Shown: positions 1 through 8,630 of the stretch, piece by piece
Layout: the number at the start of each line of letters is the position of its first letter
Position numbering within the stretch: the stretch's first letter is position 1
DNA from: Pseudomonadota bacterium
Lineage (GTDB): Bacteria; Pseudomonadota; Gammaproteobacteria; Steroidobacterales; Steroidobacteraceae
Assembly: GCA_021807675.1 (NCBI GenBank)
Contig: JAKBCR010000007.1
Coordinates: 1-64,000, forward strand
Reading direction: 5' to 3'
Length of the DNA: 64,000 nt
Program-made: the position numbers and the translations under genes
The notes under the pieces: generated by a model
Databases searched by the model: none
Told to the model about the DNA's origin: nothing
The model's input: the letters and a program-made list of their open reading frames with translations, nothing else

Positions 1-2
1 TC

Positions 3-824
3 ATTCGCCGCCTTCTCGGCCGCTTCGGGGTGACGCACACCATGCTGTCGATCGAGGATGTCGCCGGTATCGAGCGCGCTCTGGCGGCGCACCCGACGCG
101 GCTCGTTTGGTTCGAGAGCCCGACCAATCCGATGACGAAGGTCGCCGACATCGCTGCGATCACGCGGCTCGCAAAGAGCGCCGGCGCTCTCGCGGTAATG
201 GATAACACCTTTGCGGGTCTGCACCAGCACGGTGAGTATGACGTCGACGTCTTCGTGCACAGCCTGACCAAGTACGCCTCCGGGGCGGGTGACGTGCTCG
301 GCGGCGCAGTCATCGGTCGCGGAGAGCTCATCCGCTCTCTACGCAACGATTTTGGTGTTCTCGGGGGGACACTCGATCCGCACGCCGGATATCTCATTCT
401 CAGGGGCCTGCGGACCTATTTCGTGAGGTACACGGCCCAATCGGCGAGCGCGCAGCGCATCGCGGAGCTCCTCGCGTCCCATCCCGCGGTGGCTCGCGTG
501 CACTACCCGGGATTGCCGTCGCATCCGCAGCACGCCCTGGCACGCGCGCAGATGAAGGACTTCGGGACCATCGTGAGCTTCGACCTCAAGGGTGGACTCG
601 AGGCGAGCGGGCGGTTCGCCGATGCGCTGCGGCTATTCGCCAAAGCGGCGAGTCTCGGCTCCACGGAGTCGCTGGTCGTCACGGCACAGATGATGGGCGG
701 ACGGGAGCTGACGGCCGAGCAGCAGGCCGTCTCGGGCGTAACGGACGGCACGGTGCGTCTTTCGATCGGGCTCGAGGACATCGACGACCTCGTCGCGGAT
801 GTGACTCAGGCGCTCAACGCCTGA
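3..824 (+). CDS. Cystathionine gamma-synthase/beta-lyase family PLP-dependent enzyme (5' partial)
   Basis: Frame open to the window start; ESPTNPMTKVADI, VMDNTFAG and the PLP-lysine segment VHSLTKYASGAGDVLGG are typical of Cys/Met metabolism PLP enzymes. Confidence 0.9.
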   Translation: MRRLLGRFGVTHTMLSIEDVAGIERALAAHPTRLVWFESPTNPMTKVADIAAITRLAKSAGALAVMDNTFAGLHQHGEYDVDVFVHSLTKYASGAGDVLGGAVIGRGELIRSLRNDFGVLGGTLDPHAGYLILRGLRTYFVRYTAQSASAQRIAELLASHPAVARVHYPGLPSHPQHALARAQMKDFGTIVSFDLKGGLEASGRFADALRLFAKAASLGSTESLVVTAQMMGGRELTAEQQAVSGVTDGTVRLSIGLEDIDDLVADVTQALNA

Positions 825-1014
825 AGATCCACGCCAATATCGAGAGGACGAGGCTGACGATCAGCATCGTCGTGATCGGGAAGAAGAACTTGAAATGCGG
901 CCGGTCGATGACGATGTCGCCCGGCAGGCGAAAGAGCGGCAGCCGCCGCACCCAGTGCCAGGAAAGCCCGAGTACGATGAGAACGGTGCCGAGGACGACG
1001 AGGAGGCGGCTCAT
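814..1014 (-). CDS. DUF2905-type small membrane protein
   Basis: 66 aa, two hydrophobic segments, motif LPGDIVIDRPHFKFFFPITTMLIVSLVLS typical of DUF2905; convergent 11-bp overlap with the previous gene. Confidence 0.8.
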   Translation of the reverse strand: MSRLLVVLGTVLIVLGLSWHWVRRLPLFRLPGDIVIDRPHFKFFFPITTMLIVSLVLSILAWIFRR

Positions 1015-1024
1015 GATTTTATGG

Positions 1025-1119
1025 GCGCAAAGGCGGCATCCTGCCGCTTTGCGCGAGCGCGGGGTTCTTGCTCATTCGATCTCGCGGCCCTGGGCCGCTT
1101 AGCGATTCGCTTTCGAGCT
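1025..1119 (-). repeat. Hairpin repeat family A, copy 1
   Basis: GCGCAAAG-GCGGCA-TCC-TGCCGC-CTTTGCGC hairpin at 1025-1054 plus GCGGCCCTGGGCCGC at 1084-1098; minus-strand order matches the other copies. Confidence 0.7.
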
Positions 1120-1136
1120 ATTAGTATAGCGCGCTT

Positions 1137-2858
1137 CTAGGCGTTGCTCGCGACCCGCACGCGATGCGGATGGTAGGGCAGAACCTCGAGCACCTCTCCG
1201 TCCCGCAGCCGCCGCTGGACCTGCCGCCAGAATCGCGCCGTGAAGATCTCACCGTGGGTGCGCAGGAGCGCTGCGCGTTGCGCGGCATCGAAGGCCACGA
1301 AGTCGATGAAAGTCTCGGGAAAGACGTCGTGCTCGCCGACGTAGAACCACGGCTCGGCACGCATCTCATCCTCCGGGTTCGACGGCTGCGGAACGTCGCG
1401 GAAGTGGCAATCGGTCACCAGGCAGAGCTCATCGTAGTCGTAGAAGATCACCCGGCCGTGGCGCGTGACGCCGAAGTTCTTCAGCAGCAGGTCTCCGGGA
1501 AAGATATTGGTGTACGCGAGATCGCGAATGCACTGGCCGTAGTCAAGCGCGGCCTGCTCGGCGGCTGCCGGCGAGGCCGTGCGCAGGTAGAGGTTGAGCG
1601 GGGTCATGCGCCGCTCGATGTACAGGTGGTCGAAGATCAAGTGCTCTGCGGCCTCGCGCACGGTGAGGGAGGCCTCCGCCAGGAGCTCGCTCAGCAGCTC
1701 CGGCGCGAAAAGCGCTTTGGGAAAGCGCAGTCTGCGGAATTCCTGTGCATCCACCAGGCGGCCGGCGCGATCGTGACGGAAGACGAGCTGATATTTCGCG
1801 AGCACGTCCTCGCGCTGCATGCTCTTCGGATACGGAAAGCGGTCACGGATGATCTTGAAGACGACATCGAAGGAGGCCAGAGCGAAGCACACCATGACGA
1901 GGCCTCGCTCGCCGGGCGCGTGGACGAAGCGGTCGGGCATATCCGCAAGGTGCCGGATGATCTCCCGGTAGCGCTCCGTCTTGCCCTGCTTGGCGCGTCC
2001 CAGGACGGTAAACAGCTCGCTCACGGGCTTGCGCGGCATCAGCGAGCGCAGGAAGACCACCGCCTCGGCGACATGCTCGAGGTCCACGTGGAAGTACGAG
2101 CGTGAGAAGCTGAAGACGATGCTGACATCGCCCTCGGCGAGCATCACCGCATCGACCAGCATGCCCCCGTCGGAATTCTTGAGGGCGATGACCAGCGGCA
2201 CGAGGAATCCCCGGCCCAGGATGCGCCCGATGATGTATGCGCGGAAGACCTGATAGAAGACCGGCCGGATCACCTCGACCCGCTGCACGGCTCTCTGCTC
2301 GCCGCGGGCCGCGAGATGCGCCTGCACCTCGCCGATCACATGCTGGATACTGTGGTCGAGGTCCTTCCATGGGGTGCGGAAGCGCACGTCGCCGAGCACG
2401 TCCTCGAAGAGAAGCGCCAGGGAGCCATGATTGATGTACGTGTTGGTGACCACGCTGGAAGTGACACGGGCGAGCGGGTCGAGGTCGGTTGCGACGAACT
2501 CGATATCTGGATCGATGCCCACCGTGCCGAAGAGCCGCCGGCTGATGGAGCTGAAGAAGGTCTTGGTGAACTCGGTATCGGGCAGGCTCTCGATGCGCGC
2601 GGCGAAGTCGGCGCGGATCCGCCTCCACAGGTCACGGTCCTCGGCCTGGCCACCCAGCAGTGTCTTCATCTCCGTGACCGCGCGGGTGACGAAGCGCTCG
2701 TAGAGCTCGATGCGCTCCACCGCATCGCGCTGGCCGCCCTTCCAATCACGGCTGTCGAAACGCACGGGCGCACGCCGGGTGATGGCCCGGAACTCCGCGT
2801 TGTATTCCACGAACGCGCTGGCGATGCGGCGAGCGGCGAGCGGGGCGATGTCAGTCAA
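1137..2858 (-). CDS. aceK: Isocitrate dehydrogenase kinase/phosphatase
   Basis: Full-length AceK-like protein ([23 protein letters not shown]..., [61 protein letters not shown]); TTG start overlapping the NUDIX stop is likely. Confidence 0.95.
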   Translation of the reverse strand: [573 protein letters not shown]

Positions 2859-3462
2859 AGTCTGTCGGCAGCTCCGGGTGGATCCGATGCTGATGGAGCC
2901 GCTCAATTTGCGAAGCGAGTACGCGCCCGGTCGAGAGCTCCGGCAGCGCGTGTACGTCGAAGAATTCCACGGCGTCGGTCTCGTCGCTCACCGCCGCGGC
3001 GCCACCGGTGCGCTCGCACAGGAAGAAGAGCTTGTAGATGTGGTGAATGCCGGGCGGATGCGGATGACGGCGCTTGTCGACGAGCGCCGCGAGCTTCACG
3101 GCTCTGGCGTGGTAGCCGGACTCCTCGAAGATCTCCCGGGCGACGGCGCCGGAGGGTGAGTCGTTGACATCGACCCAGCCGCCCGGCAGTGTCCATTTGC
3201 CATCGGAGCGCTCGCGCACGAGCAGCACACGGCCGTCCTCGAAAATCCCGCCGCGCACGTCCACTTTGGGGGTGGCGTAGCCTTCCTCGCCTTCCCAGAA
3301 CCCCTTCGCCTGGGCGAGCGGGATAGTGAGCTCGGAGGCGAGAATAGATGCAACCAGATCCGCGAGCTGGGTATACCGCTCGCGGTCGAACGGGTCGTGG
3401 GTGAAGGCCAGCCCGGTCTGGGCGATTGCCTGCACCTTGCGGGCCCAATCGAGGAGGGCCAT
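2851..3462 (-). CDS. NUDIX hydrolase (ADP-ribose pyrophosphatase-like, with NUDIX N-terminal helper domain)
   Basis: Nudix box GGWVDVNDSPSGAVAREIFEESGY; N-terminal DWARKVQAIAQTGLAFTHDPFDRERY. Confidence 0.9.
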   Translation of the reverse strand: MALLDWARKVQAIAQTGLAFTHDPFDRERYTQLADLVASILASELTIPLAQAKGFWEGEEGYATPKVDVRGGIFEDGRVLLVRERSDGKWTLPGGWVDVNDSPSGAVAREIFEESGYHARAVKLAALVDKRRHPHPPGIHHIYKLFFLCERTGGAAAVSDETDAVEFFDVHALPELSTGRVLASQIERLHQHRIHPELPTDFD

Positions 3463-3547
3463 CACCGGACTCGCACCCGCGGCGCCCCGACTAGAGGACA
3501 TGGGCTTCCAGCCGAGCCGCCGCGTTTTCGAGTCCGGATCGGCGCAT

Positions 3548-4855
3548 CTACATGTTGCGGATCAGCGCGTCACCGAAGGCGGAGGCCGAGACCTCGTTCG
3601 CGCCTTCCATCAGCCGCGCGAAATCGTACGTGACGACCTTCTGGCCGATGGTCTTGTCCATGGCGGTGATGATGGCGTCCGCCGCCTCCACCCAACCCAT
3701 GTAGCGGAACATCATCTCGCCGGAGAGGATAACCGAGCCCGGGTTCACCTTGTCGAGGTTGGCGTACTTGGGCGCGGTGCCATGGGTGGCCTCGAACACG
3801 GCGTGGCCGGTCATGTAATTGATGTTACCGCCGGGGGCGATGCCGATGCCGCCGACCTGGGCGGCGAGCGCGTCGGAGAGGTAATCGCCATTGAGGTTCA
3901 ATGTCGCGATGACGTCGAACTCATCTGGCCGGGTCAGCACCTGCTGCAAGGTGATGTCGGCGATGGCGTCCTTGATGATGACCTTGCCGGCGCGCTTCGC
4001 CTCGTCCATCTGCGCGTTGGCCGCCTTCTCGCCGGAGGCTGCCTTCGTGCGCTCCCACTGCTCCCACGTGTAGGTGGCGTCCGGGAACTCCCGCTCGGCG
4101 AGCTGATAGCCCCAGTTGCGGAACGCACCCTCCGTGAACTTCTGAATATTGCCCTTGTGGACCAAGGTCACGCTGCGGCGCTTGTTGGTGACGGCGTACT
4201 GGATGGCGGATCGGATCAGCCGCTCCGACCCGTCCTTGGACACCGGCTTGATGCCGATGCCGGAGCTTTCCGGGAAGCGGATCTTCCCGTAGGCCTTGGG
4301 GAAGTGCTGCTTGAAGAGCGCGAGGAACTGCCGGTTCTCCTCCGAGCCCGCCTCGAACTCGATGCCGGCGTAGATGTCCTCGGTGTTCTCGCGGAAGATC
4401 ACCATGTCCACCTTCTCGGGGTGCTTCACGGGGGAGGGCACGCCCTTGAACCAGCGCACGGGGCGCAGGCACACGTAAAGATCGAGGAGCTGGCGCAGCG
4501 CCACGTTGAGGGAGCGGATGCCGCCGCCGACCGGAGTGGTGAGCGGACCTTTGATCGAGACCAGGAAATCGCGGCAGGCGGTTACGGTCTCATCGGGAAG
4601 CCAGCTGTTGAACTGGCGGTTCGATTTCTCGCCCGCGAAGACCTCCATCCAGTGGATCTTGCGGCGGCCGCCGTACGCCTTCTGCACCGCCGCGTCCATC
4701 ACGCGTACGCTCGCGCGCCAGATATCCGGGCCGGTGCCGTCGCCTTCGATGAAGGGGATGATGGGATTGTTCGGGACGACGAGCTTGCCGTCGCGCAGGG
4801 TGATCTTGGCCCCCTGGGCGGGCGGCGTGAGCTTCAGGGGCGCAGCCGTGGACAT
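3548..4855 (-). CDS. icd: NADP-dependent isocitrate dehydrogenase
   Basis: 435 aa; [27 protein letters not shown] (AceK phospho-serine segment), [17 protein letters not shown]. Confidence 0.96.
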   Translation of the reverse strand: MSTAAPLKLTPPAQGAKITLRDGKLVVPNNPIIPFIEGDGTGPDIWRASVRVMDAAVQKAYGGRRKIHWMEVFAGEKSNRQFNSWLPDETVTACRDFLVSIKGPLTTPVGGGIRSLNVALRQLLDLYVCLRPVRWFKGVPSPVKHPEKVDMVIFRENTEDIYAGIEFEAGSEENRQFLALFKQHFPKAYGKIRFPESSGIGIKPVSKDGSERLIRSAIQYAVTNKRRSVTLVHKGNIQKFTEGAFRNWGYQLAEREFPDATYTWEQWERTKAASGEKAANAQMDEAKRAGKVIIKDAIADITLQQVLTRPDEFDVIATLNLNGDYLSDALAAQVGGIGIAPGGNINYMTGHAVFEATHGTAPKYANLDKVNPGSVILSGEMMFRYMGWVEAADAIITAMDKTIGQKVVTYDFARLMEGANEVSASAFGDALIRNM

Positions 4856-5025
4856 TGACGTGGTCTCCTCGAGGACATTTCTTCATGGGGCCGCGGGCGG
4901 CGGCCGAGCCCCACATGCTAGCACGAAGCCAGCCCCGGGCCGCCCGCACGGCGGCGAGCAGCGCGCTCATAACCCGCCCGGCGCCATGAGACGATCCGGC
5001 GCCGATATGTGAGACACTAGCCGCA

Positions 5026-6513
5026 ATGCACGACGCCACCGACAGCGGTCCCCGCTTGCAGGGACGCCGTTCGGCCTTGCTGCGCCGGTTGCTCGCGGTG
5101 CGCCCGGTGGATGCGCGCGAGCTGTCAGGGGCTGAGCGTCTCAAGCAGACGCTCAGCGCGTGGTCGCTCATGTCCATCGGAATCGGAGCGACCATCGGGA
5201 CTGGCATCTTCGTGCTTACCGGTACGGTGGCGGCGAACCAGTCGGGACCGGCCATCACTCTTTCCCTGCTCATCGCGGCCTTTGGCAGCACGCTCGCAGC
5301 CTTATGCTACGCCGAGTTCTCGGCTTTCCTGCCGGTACCGGGAAGCGCCTACAGCTACACGTATGCCACGCTCGGGGAAGCCGTGGCCTGGTTCATAGGT
5401 TGGAACCTGCTGCTCGAGTACGGTATCTCGGCGTCGGCGGTCGCGGTGAGCTGGTCCGGCTACGTGGTGAACCTCCTGGCCGAGGCACACATCCATCTGC
5501 CGGCCGCACTGGTCAACGCTCCCTGGCAGGCGGATGCGGCCGGTCATCTGGCCGCGACGGGCGCGTTCCTCAATGTTCCGGCGGTGCTCATCGTTGCGGC
5601 GATGAGCGCGCTCTGTTACGTGGGCATCCAGGAGACGGCTGGCGCCACCAATTTCATGGTGGCCGTGAAGGTGGGGGTCATCGTGATCTTCATCCTGGCG
5701 GGATTGAAATTCGTGAGCACCGCCAACTGGAAGCCTTACATCCCCCCGAATGCCGGCAGCTTCGGCCACTTCGGGTGGAGTGGCGTGCTACAGGGGGCGG
5801 CGATCATTTTCTTCTCCTACGTGGGATTCGATACGGCCTCGACCACCGCGCTCGAGGCTCGCAACCCGCAGCGAGATCTGCCCCTGAGCATCCTGGGCAC
5901 GTTGGTTGTATCCTCTGTCCTGTATGTAGCGATGGCCGCCGTCATTACCGGCATGGTTTCCTACCAGAAGCTCAACGTCGCCGCTCCCGTGGCGGTGGCG
6001 CTCGATGCGCACGCCGCCCTGCATTGGCTCGGCGTCTTCGTCAAGGTGGGCGCCATCGCCGGGATGACCTCGGTCATCCTGACTTCGCTTCTCGGACAGC
6101 CGCGCATTCTTCTCGCGATGGCCGACGATGGCTTGCTGCCTCCGGTCATGAGCCGGTGCCATCCGCGGTTCAAGACTCCGCATGTCGCCACCGCGGTCAC
6201 CGGGATTGGTGCCGCGCTGATCGCAGCCCTGTTCCCGCTCGACGTGCTGGCCGATCTCATTTCGATCGGGATTCTGCTCGCCTTCGCAGTGGTCTGTATC
6301 GGCGTGCTGATCATGCGGCGCACCCGTCCGGATGCATACCGGCCATTCCGTGTGCCCTGGGCGCCCTTCACTTGCGTGTTGGGTGCGATCGTATGCCTCG
6401 GGATGACAGTGGCGTTGTCGGATGCCACGTGGATCAGGCTTGTTCTCTGGACGGCGCTCGGCGCCGCCATCTATGCCTTTTACGGGTACAAACACAGCAG
6501 GTTGCGACCATGA
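5026..6513 (+). CDS. APC-family amino acid permease
   Basis: 495 aa polytopic; N-terminal GIGATIGTGIFVLTGTVAA; FFSYVGFDTASTTALEARNPQRDLP. Confidence 0.9.
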   Translation: MHDATDSGPRLQGRRSALLRRLLAVRPVDARELSGAERLKQTLSAWSLMSIGIGATIGTGIFVLTGTVAANQSGPAITLSLLIAAFGSTLAALCYAEFSAFLPVPGSAYSYTYATLGEAVAWFIGWNLLLEYGISASAVAVSWSGYVVNLLAEAHIHLPAALVNAPWQADAAGHLAATGAFLNVPAVLIVAAMSALCYVGIQETAGATNFMVAVKVGVIVIFILAGLKFVSTANWKPYIPPNAGSFGHFGWSGVLQGAAIIFFSYVGFDTASTTALEARNPQRDLPLSILGTLVVSSVLYVAMAAVITGMVSYQKLNVAAPVAVALDAHAALHWLGVFVKVGAIAGMTSVILTSLLGQPRILLAMADDGLLPPVMSRCHPRFKTPHVATAVTGIGAALIAALFPLDVLADLISIGILLAFAVVCIGVLIMRRTRPDAYRPFRVPWAPFTCVLGAIVCLGMTVALSDATWIRLVLWTALGAAIYAFYGYKHSRLRP

Positions 6514-7709
6514 CTCCCGAAGAGGAAGAACTGCTCGGTGAGGAGTACTGGGAGACCGTGGATCAGGCGACCTTCGATCTGCGGGAGAAGACGCCTGCCG
6601 CCGAAGGCTACTGGATGCCCGCGGAGTTCGAGCCGCACGACGGCACCTGGCTGCTCTGGCCCGAGCGCACCGACAACTGGCGCGACGGGGCGCGTCCGGC
6701 GCAGGAAGCCGTCCTCAATGTCGCCACGGCCATTCGCCACTTCGAGCGGGTGCATCTCGGCGTCAGTCCCGAGCACGTGGAGCAGGTACGCGAGATCGCG
6801 CCCGCCGGGGTTCAGGTCGCGGGCATCGAATACGACGATATCTGGGTGAGGGATATCGGCCCGACATTCGTGGTCGCCGAGGAGCCGGAGAAGCTGCGCA
6901 GCATCCAGTGGCGCTTCAACGCCTGGGGCGGTCTCTACCAGCCCTGCGCTCGGGATCTGACGGTGCCGCGCGAGATCGCCTCGGATGCCTTCGGAGTGGA
7001 GATGCGCGACCGCTATGCCGCGCCGATCGTGCTCGAGGGCGGCGCCATCCACGTGGATGGCCAGGGCACGGCGCTCCTCACGGAGGAATGCGTGCTCAAT
7101 CCCAACCGCAATCCGGGCATGAGCCGCGAGCAGGCCGAGGCGGTCCTGCGGGAATATCTCGGTGTCGACCATTTCCTCTGGCTGGGCCGGGGCGTATTCA
7201 ACGACGAGACGAGCGGCCATGTCGACAACCTGGCCTGCTTCGCGGGACCCGGTAAAGTGTGCCTGAGCTGGACGGACGAGAAGCGCGACCCGCAGTATGC
7301 GAGCTCACTCGACGCCTGGGAGCGTTTGAACGATGCTCGGGACGCGCAGGGCCGGCGCCTGGAGGTCTTCAAGGTTCCGATGCCGGGTCCGCTCCACATG
7401 ACGGCGGAGGAGGCGCGTGGACTGGTGCCGAGCGATTCGATGAAGCGGCGCCACGCCGGCGACCGGCTTGCAGCGAGTTACGTGAACTTCTACTTCGTCA
7501 ACGGCGGCCTGGTCATGCCGTTGCTCGACCCGCGTACGGATGAGCAAGCCGCCGCGGTGTTGAGACGGGCCTGTCCCGGCCGGCTGATCGTCGGTATTCC
7601 CGCGCGTGAGATCCTCCTTGGCGGCGGCGGCATCCATTGCATCACTCAGCAGATACCGAGCTGGCAGATCGCGCGAACCAGGCCGGGGCCGGGCAAGCAT
7701 CTCCACTGA
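6510..7709 (+). CDS. aguA: Agmatine deiminase
   Basis: ATGA overlap with permease stop; MPAEFEPHDGTWLLWPERTDNWRDGA, YDDIWVRDIGPTFV, catalytic-Cys segment LLGGGGIHCITQQIP. Confidence 0.93.
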   Translation: MTPEEEELLGEEYWETVDQATFDLREKTPAAEGYWMPAEFEPHDGTWLLWPERTDNWRDGARPAQEAVLNVATAIRHFERVHLGVSPEHVEQVREIAPAGVQVAGIEYDDIWVRDIGPTFVVAEEPEKLRSIQWRFNAWGGLYQPCARDLTVPREIASDAFGVEMRDRYAAPIVLEGGAIHVDGQGTALLTEECVLNPNRNPGMSREQAEAVLREYLGVDHFLWLGRGVFNDETSGHVDNLACFAGPGKVCLSWTDEKRDPQYASSLDAWERLNDARDAQGRRLEVFKVPMPGPLHMTAEEARGLVPSDSMKRRHAGDRLAASYVNFYFVNGGLVMPLLDPRTDEQAAAVLRRACPGRLIVGIPAREILLGGGGIHCITQQIPSWQIARTRPGPGKHLH

Positions 7710-7720
7710 CGTCAACAGCG

Positions 7721-7819
7721 CGTAAATGAGCGGCCCAGGGCGGTTCTCCGGGCCGCGCGATCAAAGGAGGTCAATGGGCTGGCCGCGCAAAGCGCCGCAG
7801 GCGACTTTGCGCCGATTGA
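7721..7819 (+). repeat. Hairpin repeat family A, copy 2
   Basis: GCGGCCCAGGGCGGTTCTCCGGGCCGC (7730-7756) then GCGCAAAGCGCCGCAGGCGACTTTGCGC (7785-7812). Confidence 0.7.
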
Positions 7820-8566
7820 TCAACCCGCCAGTCTCTGGGCGGCATCGAGCCAGGCGCGCTGGGCACGCCGGTAGTGGCCGGGCGCGAGCCGCGCCTGCTC
7901 GAGGACCTCGCGCACCACGCGGCGTGCCTCCTCGCGCTGTCCCTGCGTGTGGAGGAGCTGCGCGTACCTCACGGCGGCTTCCGCGCCCGGATAAGAGTTG
8001 GCCAGCAGGCGGTATTGCTCCAGCGCCTTCGCCACGCTGCCTTCGCCCTCGAGCGCGCGGGCGTAAAGAAGGTGCGCTTCCGGCGAGCGGAATTCCGGAT
8101 TCTGTCGGAAGAGCTCTTCGAGGCTACCGCGGGCCGCGGCCGCGGCGCCGCTACCGAACTGAGCACGCGCGAGGCCCAGCATCAGGTTGGGGTCGTGCAC
8201 GTAAAGGCCCGTGAGCGCCTGCCGGTACTGCTCGATCGCTTCCTCGTAGCGCCCATGGTGCGACAGCTCATCGGCATACCGTTGCCGCGCGGCGACGTTG
8301 CCGGCGAGACGCGCCTCGTTCTCGTACCGGCGCAGGTTCGCGAACGGATCGACGGCACGCTTGAATCCCCGCGCAGTGCGCTGCGCGGTGCGGCTGCGGA
8401 AGAGATCGGGGAGGATTTCGATCGCCACGTAGGCGAGAGCGGCGATCAAGCCGATCCCCGGCCAGATGAGCACCCAGATCCAGAGCCAATTGCGGCCGGT
8501 CTTGATGCAATGGACGATCGCCGTCCCCTGAATGAGATAAGGCAGCAAGAGATACAAGATTCCCAT
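7820..8566 (-). CDS. Tetratricopeptide-repeat membrane-anchored protein
   Basis: N-terminal TM segments (MGILYLLLPYLIQG...WLWIWVLIWPGIGLIAALAYVAIEI) followed by TPR-like repeats (GRYEEAIEQYRQALTG, SVAKALEQYRLLANSYPG). Confidence 0.75.
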   Translation of the reverse strand: MGILYLLLPYLIQGTAIVHCIKTGRNWLWIWVLIWPGIGLIAALAYVAIEILPDLFRSRTAQRTARGFKRAVDPFANLRRYENEARLAGNVAARQRYADELSHHGRYEEAIEQYRQALTGLYVHDPNLMLGLARAQFGSGAAAAARGSLEELFRQNPEFRSPEAHLLYARALEGEGSVAKALEQYRLLANSYPGAEAAVRYAQLLHTQGQREEARRVVREVLEQARLAPGHYRRAQRAWLDAAQRLAG

Positions 8567-8630
8567 GCCGCAATCGTAACGCATCTTCTGCGGCGGCCCT
8601 TGCCGGGCCTCGCCCGCCGGCCGATGCGAT

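Noticed and set aside
3326-4858. 510-aa plus-strand ORF antisense to icd
   Set aside because: High-GC antisense artefact; the minus strand encodes an unmistakable Icd
5160-6509. Upstream part of the 849-aa ORF containing agmatine deiminase
   Set aside because: Out-of-frame shadow of the permease; the real AguA start is at 6510 (ATGA overlap)
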